From NCBI RefSeq assembly GCF_014270035.1, contig NZ_JACNEP010000001.1:62001-126000 (forward strand): a DNA stretch of 64,000 bases, read 5' to 3'. A program made the translations under genes and the position numbers. The notes below the pieces were generated by a model. That model made no database searches. It saw only the letters and a list, made by a program, of their open reading frames with translations, and was not told the DNA's origin. Positions within the stretch are counted from its first letter, which is position 1. Each line of letters begins with the position of its first letter. Below are positions 46,225 to 55,507 of the stretch, piece after piece. Source of the stretch: Neptunicella marina. GTDB taxonomy: Bacteria > Pseudomonadota > Gammaproteobacteria > Enterobacterales > Alteromonadaceae.

Positions 46225-48792
46225 ATGAGTATATCGGGAGTACAGGGCATACAACGCGGGTTTGTGCGTAGTTTTGTTCAGTTAGTCCTGCCCTCACTGG
46301 TTGTCCTTGCGTTAGCTATTAGTATTTTTTATCGCAATGAAGTTGAATCATTAAAACAAATCATTTCTATTGATGAATCTCACACAGTCAAACTGGCAAC
46401 TAAAAGTATTAACCTCGAGTTAAGTGGTGTCCTTAGTGATTTACAATATTTAAAAAACCAGCCTTTATTCCGCCAGTATATTAATAATCCACACTCCAAT
46501 CGAAAAAGTCTGCAACAGGACTGGCTAACATTTAGTACACATAGAAAAATATATGATCAAATTCGTTTTATAGACAAAGACGGTAATGAAGCAATAAGAG
46601 TCAATAATGATAATAATATTGCCGTGGTGGTTGCGGATGAACAATTACAATACAAAGGTCATCGCCATTATGTATCCGATACATTGGTGTTGAATAATGA
46701 CGATATATACGTTTCTGATTTAACATTAAATATTGAGCAGCAAGAAATTGAAATTCCCTACTCACCGGTAATAAGAGTTTCCACACCAATATTTAACAAC
46801 AATAACCAGTTACAGGGCTTATTAATTTTAAATTATCAGGCACACACCTTACTCGATAAGTTACGTAAGCTGACAGTAAACGGTCAAAGTGAATTCTGGT
46901 TACTTAATCATGATGGATATTGGTTATTAAGTGACGATCAATTAATGGAGTGGGGATTTTTACACAACCAGACCACAGTAAGTAATTTCGCTACTATCTA
47001 CCCTACCGTTTGGCAAAAGATGTTATTTGGCCCGCCAACCGGACAAATTCAGGGACCTGCCTATACTTTCACCTACCAAAGAATTGACGGTGAATCTTCC
47101 CCCTTAGGCAAACATGCCGAAACCTGGATTCTAATTTCGGCTCTTCCTCAAAAAACCTGGTCACGATTAACTGCAGAAAAACTTAACAATAATTTGTTTA
47201 GTTTTATTTTATACGCACTTATTTTAAGTTTAATTGCACTTATTATTGCCAGTAAAAATATGGCTAACCGTCGTATTCAATTAAATTTACGTCGAAGTGA
47301 AGCCAAGTTCAGAGGATTACTTGACGCAGCACCAGACGCCATAATTATAGTAAATCAAAAAGGCCGGATTATTTTAAGTAGCTCCCATGCACAAAAAACG
47401 CTGGGGTATTCCAAAGAAGAGTTAAACAACCTGCCTGTTGAACATCTATTACCACTGCGATTACGTAAACAGCATATCAAACATCGTAAAAGCTACACAT
47501 CCCGACCTGTTGTCAGAGAAATGGGCGGCCAACTGGAGTTATTTGCTGTACATAAAAATGGCAGAGAAATTCCTGTTGAAATCAGCTTGAGTCCGATTCA
47601 GGTTGAACAGGAGTTACTGACCATTAGTATTTTACGTGATGTAACCAACCGAAAAAAAATCGAAAGACAAAAGCTGGATGCGGAAAAACGCTTTCACTCG
47701 TTGGTGGACAACTTACCCATTGGGGTGTTCCGCTGTCGTTTTTTTGATTCAAGTTTTACTGAAGTTAACCCCTCAGTGATTCAGATCCTTGCTGCCGGCA
47801 ATAATACCCAATTACTCGGACAGCCCTTTGCTAACCGGTTTAAATCATCATCAGACTGGCGCCGTCTGGAACAAGCTCTGCACGACGAACACAAAATAAC
47901 AGCCATGGAAGTAGAATTATGTGGTTTGGATAACCAATATTTTGCAGCCAGTATCAGTGCTGCGGTTAAAACAGATAGTGAAGGTATCAAATTCATCGAT
48001 GGCACTATCGAAAATATCAGTATACGTAAACAAAAAGACCAAAAAATTAAAGAGCTAAATAAGCGACTACATAGCTATACACAAGAACTTGAAGCTGCAA
48101 ATAATGAGCTGGAGGCCTTTAGTTACTCAGTATCACACGATTTACGCGCACCACTAAGGGCTATGGATGGTTTTAGTCAGACGTTACTCGAACAATATCA
48201 GTCCCGGCTGGATGATAAAGGGATAGACAGACTCAAACGCATCCGTTCAGCTGCCGGCCGCATGGCCGAGCTTGTTGAGTCTTTGATCGATTTGGCCAAA
48301 GTATCACGTGCCACTATAAATCGACAAAAGGTGAACATATCGTCGACTGCGACAGACGTTGTTAATGAGTTACGAATGCAGTTTCCAGGCAAACAACAGG
48401 TGTCGGTGCAAGAAAACCTGATATGTCAGACAGATCCGGCACTTATCAGAATAGTTCTAAATAATCTGTTAGGAAACGCCTGGAAGTTTTCGGCCAAACA
48501 GCCTCAACCCGTTATTGCTTTTGGTCTATCCCACTACATAGATAACACTGCTGTTTATTTTGTCAGGGACAATGGTGTCGGTTTTGATATGGATTACGCA
48601 GAGCGTTTATTTCAGCCATTTCAGCGTTTACATACCGTCAAAGACTACCCCGGAACCGGAATTGGGCTGGCGACAGTTCACCGTATAATTCGCAAACATG
48701 GGGGGAAAATATGGGCACAAAGCCAGATTAATCAGGGAAGCACATTTTATTTTACACTTTCACAGAATAATCATATGTCGTCTGACAAATAA
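46225..48792 (+). CDS. Membrane sensor histidine kinase with PAS domains
   Basis: About 855 residues. A helix at about 13-33 and another near 335-355 enclose a Cache-like periplasmic sensor (about 40-320). Two PAS domains follow (about 370-490 and 495-610), then a coiled coil and a kinase core with H-box SHDLRAPL, N-box LNNLLGNAWKFS, G1 DNGVGFD and G2 GTGIGLAT. There is no receiver domain in the chain. The ATG at 46225 is chosen, with AAAGGAAG upstream; a TTG at 46216 is too close to it. The next gene is a receiver-domain c-di-GMP protein, a likely partner. Confidence 0.9.
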   Translation: MSISGVQGIQRGFVRSFVQLVLPSLVVLALAISIFYRNEVESLKQIISIDESHTVKLATKSINLELSGVLSDLQYLKNQPLFRQYINNPHSNRKSLQQDWLTFSTHRKIYDQIRFIDKDGNEAIRVNNDNNIAVVVADEQLQYKGHRHYVSDTLVLNNDDIYVSDLTLNIEQQEIEIPYSPVIRVSTPIFNNNNQLQGLLILNYQAHTLLDKLRKLTVNGQSEFWLLNHDGYWLLSDDQLMEWGFLHNQTTVSNFATIYPTVWQKMLFGPPTGQIQGPAYTFTYQRIDGESSPLGKHAETWILISALPQKTWSRLTAEKLNNNLFSFILYALILSLIALIIASKNMANRRIQLNLRRSEAKFRGLLDAAPDAIIIVNQKGRIILSSSHAQKTLGYSKEELNNLPVEHLLPLRLRKQHIKHRKSYTSRPVVREMGGQLELFAVHKNGREIPVEISLSPIQVEQELLTISILRDVTNRKKIERQKLDAEKRFHSLVDNLPIGVFRCRFFDSSFTEVNPSVIQILAAGNNTQLLGQPFANRFKSSSDWRRLEQALHDEHKITAMEVELCGLDNQYFAASISAAVKTDSEGIKFIDGTIENISIRKQKDQKIKELNKRLHSYTQELEAANNELEAFSYSVSHDLRAPLRAMDGFSQTLLEQYQSRLDDKGIDRLKRIRSAAGRMAELVESLIDLAKVSRATINRQKVNISSTATDVVNELRMQFPGKQQVSVQENLICQTDPALIRIVLNNLLGNAWKFSAKQPQPVIAFGLSHYIDNTAVYFVRDNGVGFDMDYAERLFQPFQRLHTVKDYPGTGIGLATVHRIIRKHGGKIWAQSQINQGSTFYFTLSQNNHMSSDK

Positions 48793-48987
48793 CAACTGGA
48801 TGCAATCAAAAAAATGCCAGTAAACAAGAAAAGCACGCAAATGCTTCCTATACTGTTGAAATTGTAACACTAGTTGGTAGGTGTCTAACTTAAAAAGCCA
48901 TGAATTCAATGTTATCAGAAGCACTGATTACCAAGATGGTAAGCGAGCAACATCTGATTGATACGCGTTTTGCAAGGAGTTAAACGA

Positions 48988-51441
48988 ATGAAGTCCGGCC
49001 AGGAAAAAGTCGATAAACATATCAAAGCACTGATTATTGAAGATATGGAAGATGATGCGATTATTTTAATCGACTATCTTGAACGCTTTGACTATTCGCT
49101 GAACTGGGTGCGCGTAGACACCCCGGAACAACTCAAAACCAAATTACATGAAGACTGGGATATTATTTTCTCAGATTTCACCATGCCCGCATTTTCGGGT
49201 CTGGATGCGTTAAAAATTGTGCGCCAGTGTACCCGCGAAATTCCTTTTATATTTGTGTCGGGTTCCATGGGTGAAGATCACGCCGTTGACGCAATCAGGA
49301 ATGGGGCTCAGGATTTTATTATTAAAGGCCAGTTTAGACGGTTACTGCCTTCGTTAGAACGTGAACTGCAGGAACGCGAACGGACTCAAAAGCACCGTTT
49401 ATCTGAAGAAATGGTTCAAAAGTTAACTGCTGCCATCGAACAAACCACTGATAGTGTCATTATCACAGATGCAGATTTTGTAGTGGAATATGTAAACCAC
49501 GCATTTGAAGCCCACAACAAAAGTCACAATTCAAACTTAATTGGTCAGTGTTTTTTTAACTGGTATGAAAAACACAGCGAAGACAATATCAGTGATGTAA
49601 AAAAATTGCTGCAGCAAGGATATACCTATCAAGGCTACCTAAAACGCACCGACCAAGATGGAAGTCAAAGCACAGAAGAGCTGGTGATTTCCCCATTGAA
49701 AAACAGTAAAGGCCAGCCAGACCATTTTGTTTGTACCAGCCGCGATATAACCGCGCGCTTGCGGTCGGAAGAGTCGACCAGGCGGTTATCCTCTATTTTA
49801 GAGGCCTCACCCGATATTGTTGTTACCATGTCTCCACAATGTGAATTTGATTACATAAATGCAGCTGCCAAACATATTCTAACCGACGATGAAGGAATCA
49901 GGCTTAATCATCTGGTTGATTTATTTTCTCCGACAAATGCCCATTCAATGGTCGCCAGCATGCAATCGGTTGTGGAAGAGTTTGGTGTCTGGACAGGTGA
50001 AACCCAGATTATCACCGCAAATAAAGAAAGCCTGCCCGTTTCGGCTGTAATGTTGTCTCATACCAATAATAATGGCGAGATTCAGTATTATTCGTTAATC
50101 GCTCGAGATATAAGCGAACGTAAATATTTTGAAAATGAACTTCAGCATCACAGTACTCACGACGCTTTGACCGGCTTACCTAATCGTTTCTTTTTATTAA
50201 GTAACGCTAAAATGATGCTGGATAAAAATAATCACTTTAATAAATATGGCGCGGTATTTTCCCTTAATATTGACAACTTCAGGCGCATTAACGACAGTTT
50301 AGGCCACGCTGAAGGGGATCATTTACTGATTCAGATTGCCAACAGACTGTCTGCTCAACTTAAACCCAGTGACCTTATTTCACGCCAGAGTGGTGACGAA
50401 TTTACCATTTTACTGAGTGATCTGAACAAACCAGAAGAAGCACACAAGGTCGTTAAACGCTTAAAAGATGCATTCAAACAACCATTAAACACACTTGAAC
50501 ATGAATTTTTTATCACTTTCCGGGTTGGAATAGCCATTTATCCCAATGACAGCAAAGACATAGAAGATTTACTTGTCTGTGCAGATACCGCGCTACATCA
50601 AACAAAATCGCTCGGTGTAGGCCATTATTGTTTTTATGAAACCAATATGAATGCGCGTAGCCATGAAATATTAAAACTTGAAGCAGACTTGCAACGCGCA
50701 TTGGATAACGATGAATTTTTACTTTATTACCAACCCCAAATAGATTTACATAGCCAACAAATCGTTGGCGTGGAAGCGTTAATCCGCTGGCAACATCCAC
50801 ACTTTGGTCTGGTATCACCCGCAGACTTTGTTGAACTACTTGAATCGTCCGGATTAATTGTACCCGTGGGCGAATGGGTGGTGCGTCAGGCCTGTACGCT
50901 TCATCAGCAATTTCGTAGCATGGGATACGACCATGTTCGTATGTCAGTCAATGTTTCAACCGTGCAATTTGCTGAAAAAGACTTTCTGGTCCGGGTTCAA
51001 CGTGCGTTACAGGAGTTGCAAATGCCAGCGCATATGCTCGAGCTGGAAATAACAGAGAACCTGATGATGAAAAACCCCAAAAAGACCACTACCATCTTAA
51101 ACGCATTGCGCGCCATGGGGGTACGTTCTGCCATAGATGATTTTGGCACGGGTTATTCATCTATGTCTTACCTTAAATTATTTCCGGTAGATACGCTTAA
51201 AATAGACAGGGCATTTATTCGCGACATCACCAGCGACAGCCGTGATGAAGCGATTGTTGAAGCCAGTGTGTCGCTGGCTCAAAAAATGGGGCTACAAACG
51301 GTTGCAGAAGGCGTGGAGACCCAACAACAACTGAACAGCTTACAAAAACTCGGTTGTAGCCATGTTCAGGGATTTTTCTTTAGCAAACCCGTTGATGAGA
51401 CTACTATTAAAAATTTACTTAAACGCGGCATACATTATTAG
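48988..51441 (+). CDS. REC-PAS-PAS-GGDEF-EAL response regulator
   Basis: At 817 residues, the chain has a receiver domain (IIEDMEDDA; phospho-acceptor D63 in IIFSDFTMP; K113 in FIIKGQ), two PAS domains (about 145-275 and 280-395), a GGDEF domain with SGDEF in place of GGDEF, and an EAL domain starting at VEALIRWQHP with SVNVSTVQF, ELEITENL, IDDFGTGYSS, LKIDRAF and VAEGVET. The EAL residues are intact, so it probably hydrolyses c-di-GMP. The ATG at 48988 has AAGGAG 8 bases upstream. The preceding kinase is the likely phosphodonor. Confidence 0.9.
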   Translation: MKSGQEKVDKHIKALIIEDMEDDAIILIDYLERFDYSLNWVRVDTPEQLKTKLHEDWDIIFSDFTMPAFSGLDALKIVRQCTREIPFIFVSGSMGEDHAVDAIRNGAQDFIIKGQFRRLLPSLERELQERERTQKHRLSEEMVQKLTAAIEQTTDSVIITDADFVVEYVNHAFEAHNKSHNSNLIGQCFFNWYEKHSEDNISDVKKLLQQGYTYQGYLKRTDQDGSQSTEELVISPLKNSKGQPDHFVCTSRDITARLRSEESTRRLSSILEASPDIVVTMSPQCEFDYINAAAKHILTDDEGIRLNHLVDLFSPTNAHSMVASMQSVVEEFGVWTGETQIITANKESLPVSAVMLSHTNNNGEIQYYSLIARDISERKYFENELQHHSTHDALTGLPNRFFLLSNAKMMLDKNNHFNKYGAVFSLNIDNFRRINDSLGHAEGDHLLIQIANRLSAQLKPSDLISRQSGDEFTILLSDLNKPEEAHKVVKRLKDAFKQPLNTLEHEFFITFRVGIAIYPNDSKDIEDLLVCADTALHQTKSLGVGHYCFYETNMNARSHEILKLEADLQRALDNDEFLLYYQPQIDLHSQQIVGVEALIRWQHPHFGLVSPADFVELLESSGLIVPVGEWVVRQACTLHQQFRSMGYDHVRMSVNVSTVQFAEKDFLVRVQRALQELQMPAHMLELEITENLMMKNPKKTTTILNALRAMGVRSAIDDFGTGYSSMSYLKLFPVDTLKIDRAFIRDITSDSRDEAIVEASVSLAQKMGLQTVAEGVETQQQLNSLQKLGCSHVQGFFFSKPVDETTIKNLLKRGIHY

Positions 51442-51544
51442 TGTCAAGGACAATGGTTTGGGTTTAGATAGTCAAATTAATACCTATGATTATCTGCCAA
51501 CGTTTAAGCTTGAGGTTGTGCAAGGTAGAGTCGGGTTATCGTAA
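51437..51544 (+). pseudogene. Relic of a histidine-kinase ATPase domain
   Basis: In the gap after the GGDEF-EAL gene, one frame reads ISVKDNGLGLDSQIN, an excellent G1 box of a HATPase domain, and about 24 residues later GRVGLS, which resembles a damaged G2 box, then stops at TAA. It has no start, no H-box and no upstream kinase sequence in frame; upstream it runs into the coding region of the EAL gene in another frame. I infer the remnant of a kinase gene lost by deletion. Confidence 0.5.
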
Positions 51545-51572
51545 ATAAAGGAATCTTGTTACCGGAGAAATT

Positions 51573-52496
51573 GTGTCTTTTTCTGCACTTATAGATCAAT
51601 CACTGGAAAATATCGATTCATTAATTATTGGCAAACGACATCAAATAAAACTGGCGTTAACCTGTTTGCTGGCCGGTGGACACTTATTGATAGAAGACTT
51701 ACCTGGCATGGGAAAAACCACCTTATCCCATGCGCTGGCTGAAGTACTGGGTCTTAAATTTTCCAGGGTTCAGTTTACCTCAGATTTACTTCCGGCTGAC
51801 TTACTTGGGGTAAATATATTTGAGCCCCAAAAACAACGTTTTCAATTTCATCAGGGGCCACTGTTTAACAATCTGGTACTTGCTGACGAAATAAATCGAG
51901 CCAGCCCCAAAACCCAAAGTGCGTTGCTGGAGGCTATGGAAGAGCACCAGGTTAGTGTTGATGGAACAACGCATCAACTCCCCTCGCCCTTTTTTGTAAT
52001 TGCCACCCAAAATCCGGTAAATCAATCAGGCACCTATCCGCTGCCCGAATCACAACTTGACCGGTTTTTAATGAAAATAGAACTGGGATATCCGGACGAG
52101 GCTTCTGAAAGAGCAATGCTGAAGGAACAAATAAACGGAGAAAAGCCAGCACTCGATTGTATTATTACACCTGAAAAATTGAATCAGGCACAACAGGCTA
52201 CCGCTAATTTACATGCCAGCGACGCGATTATCAGTTATGTATTAAAGTTGGTGCAACAAAGTCGTCAGTCTGCTGATTTTCCTCACCCTTTGTCTCCCAG
52301 AGCGTCTAAAGCTATTTTAAAATGCAGTAAAAGCTGGGCTTATATCGCTGGCCGTGACCATGTCATCCCGGAAGATGTTCAGGCTGTATTAGGTGCTGTC
52401 GCTGAACACCGTTTACGCCACAATCAGCTACTAAGTCAGCAAACCACTCCTTATAGCCAGTTATTGCTTGAACGTGTCGATCCTGTCTCGGATTAA
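51573..52496 (+). CDS. MoxR family AAA+ ATPase
   Basis: The 307-residue AAA+ protein has Walker A DLPGMGKTTLSHAL, Walker B VLADEINRASPKTQSALLEAMEE, sensor 1 VIATQNP and PLPESQLDRF, and a C-terminal lid domain. It starts with GTG after a GGAG site. MoxR ATPases act as chaperones for assembly of protein complexes. Here it leads a moxR-DUF58-transglutaminase operon seen in many proteobacteria; the shared function is not established. Confidence 0.93.
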   Translation: MSFSALIDQSLENIDSLIIGKRHQIKLALTCLLAGGHLLIEDLPGMGKTTLSHALAEVLGLKFSRVQFTSDLLPADLLGVNIFEPQKQRFQFHQGPLFNNLVLADEINRASPKTQSALLEAMEEHQVSVDGTTHQLPSPFFVIATQNPVNQSGTYPLPESQLDRFLMKIELGYPDEASERAMLKEQINGEKPALDCIITPEKLNQAQQATANLHASDAIISYVLKLVQQSRQSADFPHPLSPRASKAILKCSKSWAYIAGRDHVIPEDVQAVLGAVAEHRLRHNQLLSQQTTPYSQLLLERVDPVSD

Positions 52497-52501
52497 TCGC
52501 A

Positions 52502-53467
52502 TTGAAAATATTCAAAAATGGGCGTTTTTTTAGCAACCACTGGCTAAATAAACGAATTCCCAGACAGGACGAAATCACCTTATCTCACCGCCATATATTT
52601 ATTCTGCCTAGTCGCTTTGGCGCCAGCTACGTTGGGTTGTGTATTTTATTGTTTGTGATGGCAACCAACTTTCAAAATAACCTGATGCTTTTACTTTGCT
52701 ATTTTCTGGTAGGTATTTTTCTTCTTAGTTTATTCCGCTGCTATCAGAACTTTGTTGGTTTAACACTACGCATACAATCTGCCTCCCCTGTTTTTGTGGG
52801 AGAAACTGTCACCATCCCATTGCTGATAAAGGCGGAATCAACGCTGGGACAAATCAAAATGAGTATAAACAACCAAACAGCTGTTTTTGTTAATGCTGGT
52901 AATTCAAATATAACCACAGCAGCAAAAATGTTGGCTACATATCGCGGGCAAACGCAGTGTCCCAGAATAAAAATCGAAAGTTTTTACCCGCTGGGGCTTT
53001 TTCACTGCTGGAGTATGATTGCCTCAGATCAACCATTGTTGGTGTATCCAGCACCTGTTAAGTGCCCCATACCTGCTGCAGATGTGACCACACTCAAGCA
53101 GGGCGAAACCCAGTCAGCACCCACACAGGACAAAGAGGAGTATTACCAACTGCGCCCACATCAAACAGGAGAACCTTTGCATCATATTGCCTGGAAACAG
53201 ATGGCTATGGGACGTGGCACGCTTACCAAACAATTTTCCGGCTATAGCAGTCAGAATATCCGGCTCATAGTACCCAATGAATTAACAGGCTTAGCGCTGG
53301 AAAAACATTTAAGTGAATTAACCTTCATCATTTTAATATTAAGCCAGCAACAGCAGCCATTTTCCCTGCAACTTGGTGATAAATTTTTCGACGCGGATAA
53401 CACTGAATGGCATAGCAAGGTTTGCCTAAAAGCACTTGCTACATGGAAACAAAACGATGGCATCTAA
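52502..53467 (+). CDS. DUF58 domain membrane protein
   Basis: The 321-residue product has a basic N-terminus, two adjacent helices (about 40-58 and 61-78), a beta-rich middle and the DUF58 core DKEEYYQLRPHQTGEPLHHIAWKQMA, followed by KQFSGYS. DUF58 proteins often have a von Willebrand-like fold. The start is TTG, 5 bases after the moxR stop, with no clear ribosome-binding site, suggesting coupling to moxR translation. The next gene begins 11 bp before this one ends. Confidence 0.87.
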   Translation: MKIFKNGRFFSNHWLNKRIPRQDEITLSHRHIFILPSRFGASYVGLCILLFVMATNFQNNLMLLLCYFLVGIFLLSLFRCYQNFVGLTLRIQSASPVFVGETVTIPLLIKAESTLGQIKMSINNQTAVFVNAGNSNITTAAKMLATYRGQTQCPRIKIESFYPLGLFHCWSMIASDQPLLVYPAPVKCPIPAADVTTLKQGETQSAPTQDKEEYYQLRPHQTGEPLHHIAWKQMAMGRGTLTKQFSGYSSQNIRLIVPNELTGLALEKHLSELTFIILILSQQQQPFSLQLGDKFFDADNTEWHSKVCLKALATWKQNDGI

Positions 53468-55442
53468 TCGTCAACAACTGCTATTAACCTGCTGCCTGTT
53501 ATTATCCTGCATAGCATTATTTGATGTGTTACTTATCTGGGTTAGCGGGTTACTCATAATTAGTGGCATTATTCGCATATCTCTGTTGAGACACACTCAA
53601 AAACACACTATTACCCAACGTACACTTAATTTACTGGCGGTGCTAAGTCTGGTCGTGCTGTTCTGGTATGGCTGGCAAATTGGTCTGATGAACAGCATGC
53701 TTAATTTATTAGTTCTGGCCTGCGCATTTAAACTGATAAAGCTCGAAAACCACAAAGATTTTCTACAACTGTCATTAAGTACCTTATTTATTATCGCCTG
53801 CGGTTTTATGTTCTATCAGCAAATCATTGCCGTAGTATTTTACAGTCTGCTGGTTATTGCTCTGTTATTTGCATTGCAAAGCCACTTTCAACCGAATCGG
53901 ACATTGCCTGATTTATCAACTGAACTGATTAAACAAATAAGCTTTGCTATTCCCGTTTCGCTGTTACTGTTCATCGCATTACCTCACTTACCCCCACTTT
54001 GGCAAATGCCGGGCATGAATCAGGCGCAGTCCGGATTATCTGACACACTCAATCCAGGCGATCTGTCCCGGGTCGCGCAATCAGCTGAACTGGCTTTTAG
54101 TGCAGAGTTTCAACAAAAACTACCAACCCGAACTCAGCTATACTGGCGCGCACAGGTGATGGAAGTTTTTAATGGCAAACAATGGTCACGTCATCCCTAT
54201 CGACTAAGACAACAACAGCAGTTACAGTTTAGTCAACACTATAATCCCAGAGTCTTTGGCGAACATTATCGCTATAGCGTAGTTGCTCAACCAACAGGCA
54301 TGAACTTGCTCTATGCACTGGATGTTGCCACTCCTGTTTCAGATGATGTTATCGCTAACCCCAGCTATCAATTAACCAGTAAATTTCCGCTTGTAAGTAC
54401 CATTAGTTATGAAGTTATCAGTTGGTATCAGACACCGTTGGATCAGGCATCCTCATTTGATCTGGTGCTTAATTTACAACTTCCTCCCAATGGAAATCCG
54501 CGAGCCCGGGCATTTGCTAAACAACTGGCCGCCAATAACCCAACCGTACAACAAAAAATAAGGGCGGTATTGCAATACTATAAGCAACAGTCATTTGTTT
54601 ACAGTTTGCAACCTGATGTGATGCCAGACAATATGGTGGACACCTTTTTGTTTGAGAAGAAAAAGGGCTTTTGTGCGCACTATGCAGCTAGTATGGCGTA
54701 TCTTTTGCGCTTAATGGGGATTCCAGCACGTGTCGTCACCGGCTATATGGGCGGCGAAAATCAATCTGGTAACAGGATTAATGTTTATCAGTTTGACGCA
54801 CACGCCTGGGTTGAAGCCTGGCATGAAGATAAAGGCTGGGTAAGATATGATCCAACAGCGGTCGTTTCTCCAGAACGATTGTTATACGGCCTTGAACAAG
54901 CTGTAGCCTACGAAAACAGCTTTCTGACTGAACAGCCTTTTTCTCTAATGAAATTTAAATCTGTGCGTTGGCTTAATCAGTTACGACTCGCTTTTGCCCA
55001 GATGGACTATTGGTGGAACAGTTGGGTGGTAGGCTTTAACCAGCGGCAGCAACTATCTATTATTTCCGCAATATTTGGCTCTGCAACACTAACCAATATT
55101 GGTTTATTTACTCTGGGTGCGCTTGGTATTATTTTATTTATAGTTGCCGTATATATTTGGAAAAACAAACCTAAATCAACGTCACCTGTCGCCGTTAAGT
55201 ATTATTTACACGCACTTAAAATATTGAAAAAACATGGCTACCAACGCCAATACTCGCAGGGACCTGAGGACTATTATCAACAAATAAAAACCAGCAGTCC
55301 GTTACCGGTATTCAATGTATTTAAACGCCTGCATAATAATTACATGCATTATCAATATGCAGGAAAGCCCTCCATGTCGCCTAAAAGATTAAAGGCTGAA
55401 TTGAAGCAACTTAAGCATGTATTAAGAACAAGCCAAAGTTAA
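53457..55442 (+). CDS. TgpA-like transglutaminase membrane protein
   Basis: The 661-residue protein has about six N-terminal helices (DUF3488 region, about 10-190), a periplasmic transglutaminase domain with the triad in KKGFCAHYAASMAYLL (Cys), FDAHAWVEAW (His) and VRYDPTAVV (Asp), a helix near 550-570 and a C-terminal cytoplasmic DUF4129-like tail. TgpA of Pseudomonas has this layout and is important for viability. The ATG overlaps the DUF58 gene by 11 bp; a TTG 21 bases upstream is less likely. The cross-linked or hydrolysed substrate is unknown. Confidence 0.9.
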   Translation: MASNRQQLLLTCCLLLSCIALFDVLLIWVSGLLIISGIIRISLLRHTQKHTITQRTLNLLAVLSLVVLFWYGWQIGLMNSMLNLLVLACAFKLIKLENHKDFLQLSLSTLFIIACGFMFYQQIIAVVFYSLLVIALLFALQSHFQPNRTLPDLSTELIKQISFAIPVSLLLFIALPHLPPLWQMPGMNQAQSGLSDTLNPGDLSRVAQSAELAFSAEFQQKLPTRTQLYWRAQVMEVFNGKQWSRHPYRLRQQQQLQFSQHYNPRVFGEHYRYSVVAQPTGMNLLYALDVATPVSDDVIANPSYQLTSKFPLVSTISYEVISWYQTPLDQASSFDLVLNLQLPPNGNPRARAFAKQLAANNPTVQQKIRAVLQYYKQQSFVYSLQPDVMPDNMVDTFLFEKKKGFCAHYAASMAYLLRLMGIPARVVTGYMGGENQSGNRINVYQFDAHAWVEAWHEDKGWVRYDPTAVVSPERLLYGLEQAVAYENSFLTEQPFSLMKFKSVRWLNQLRLAFAQMDYWWNSWVVGFNQRQQLSIISAIFGSATLTNIGLFTLGALGIILFIVAVYIWKNKPKSTSPVAVKYYLHALKILKKHGYQRQYSQGPEDYYQQIKTSSPLPVFNVFKRLHNNYMHYQYAGKPSMSPKRLKAELKQLKHVLRTSQS

Positions 55443-55507
55443 TCTTTATTAATAATTGCCTAAAAGCGCTGGGGCGTGTTTATCTTCGCAATATGAATTT
55501 GTAAGCC

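Noticed and set aside
48909-48983. A 24-codon open frame ending just before the REC-GGDEF-EAL start
   Set aside because: It has no ribosome-binding site and no recognisable sequence; a leader peptide cannot be supported.
55470-55496. Sequence GGGGCGTGTTTATCTTCGC, similar to the end of the MITE-like element
   Set aside because: Only about two thirds of positions match, there is no second end, and the gap between the transglutaminase and rlmM genes is only about 65 bp. It may be chance or a worn end.
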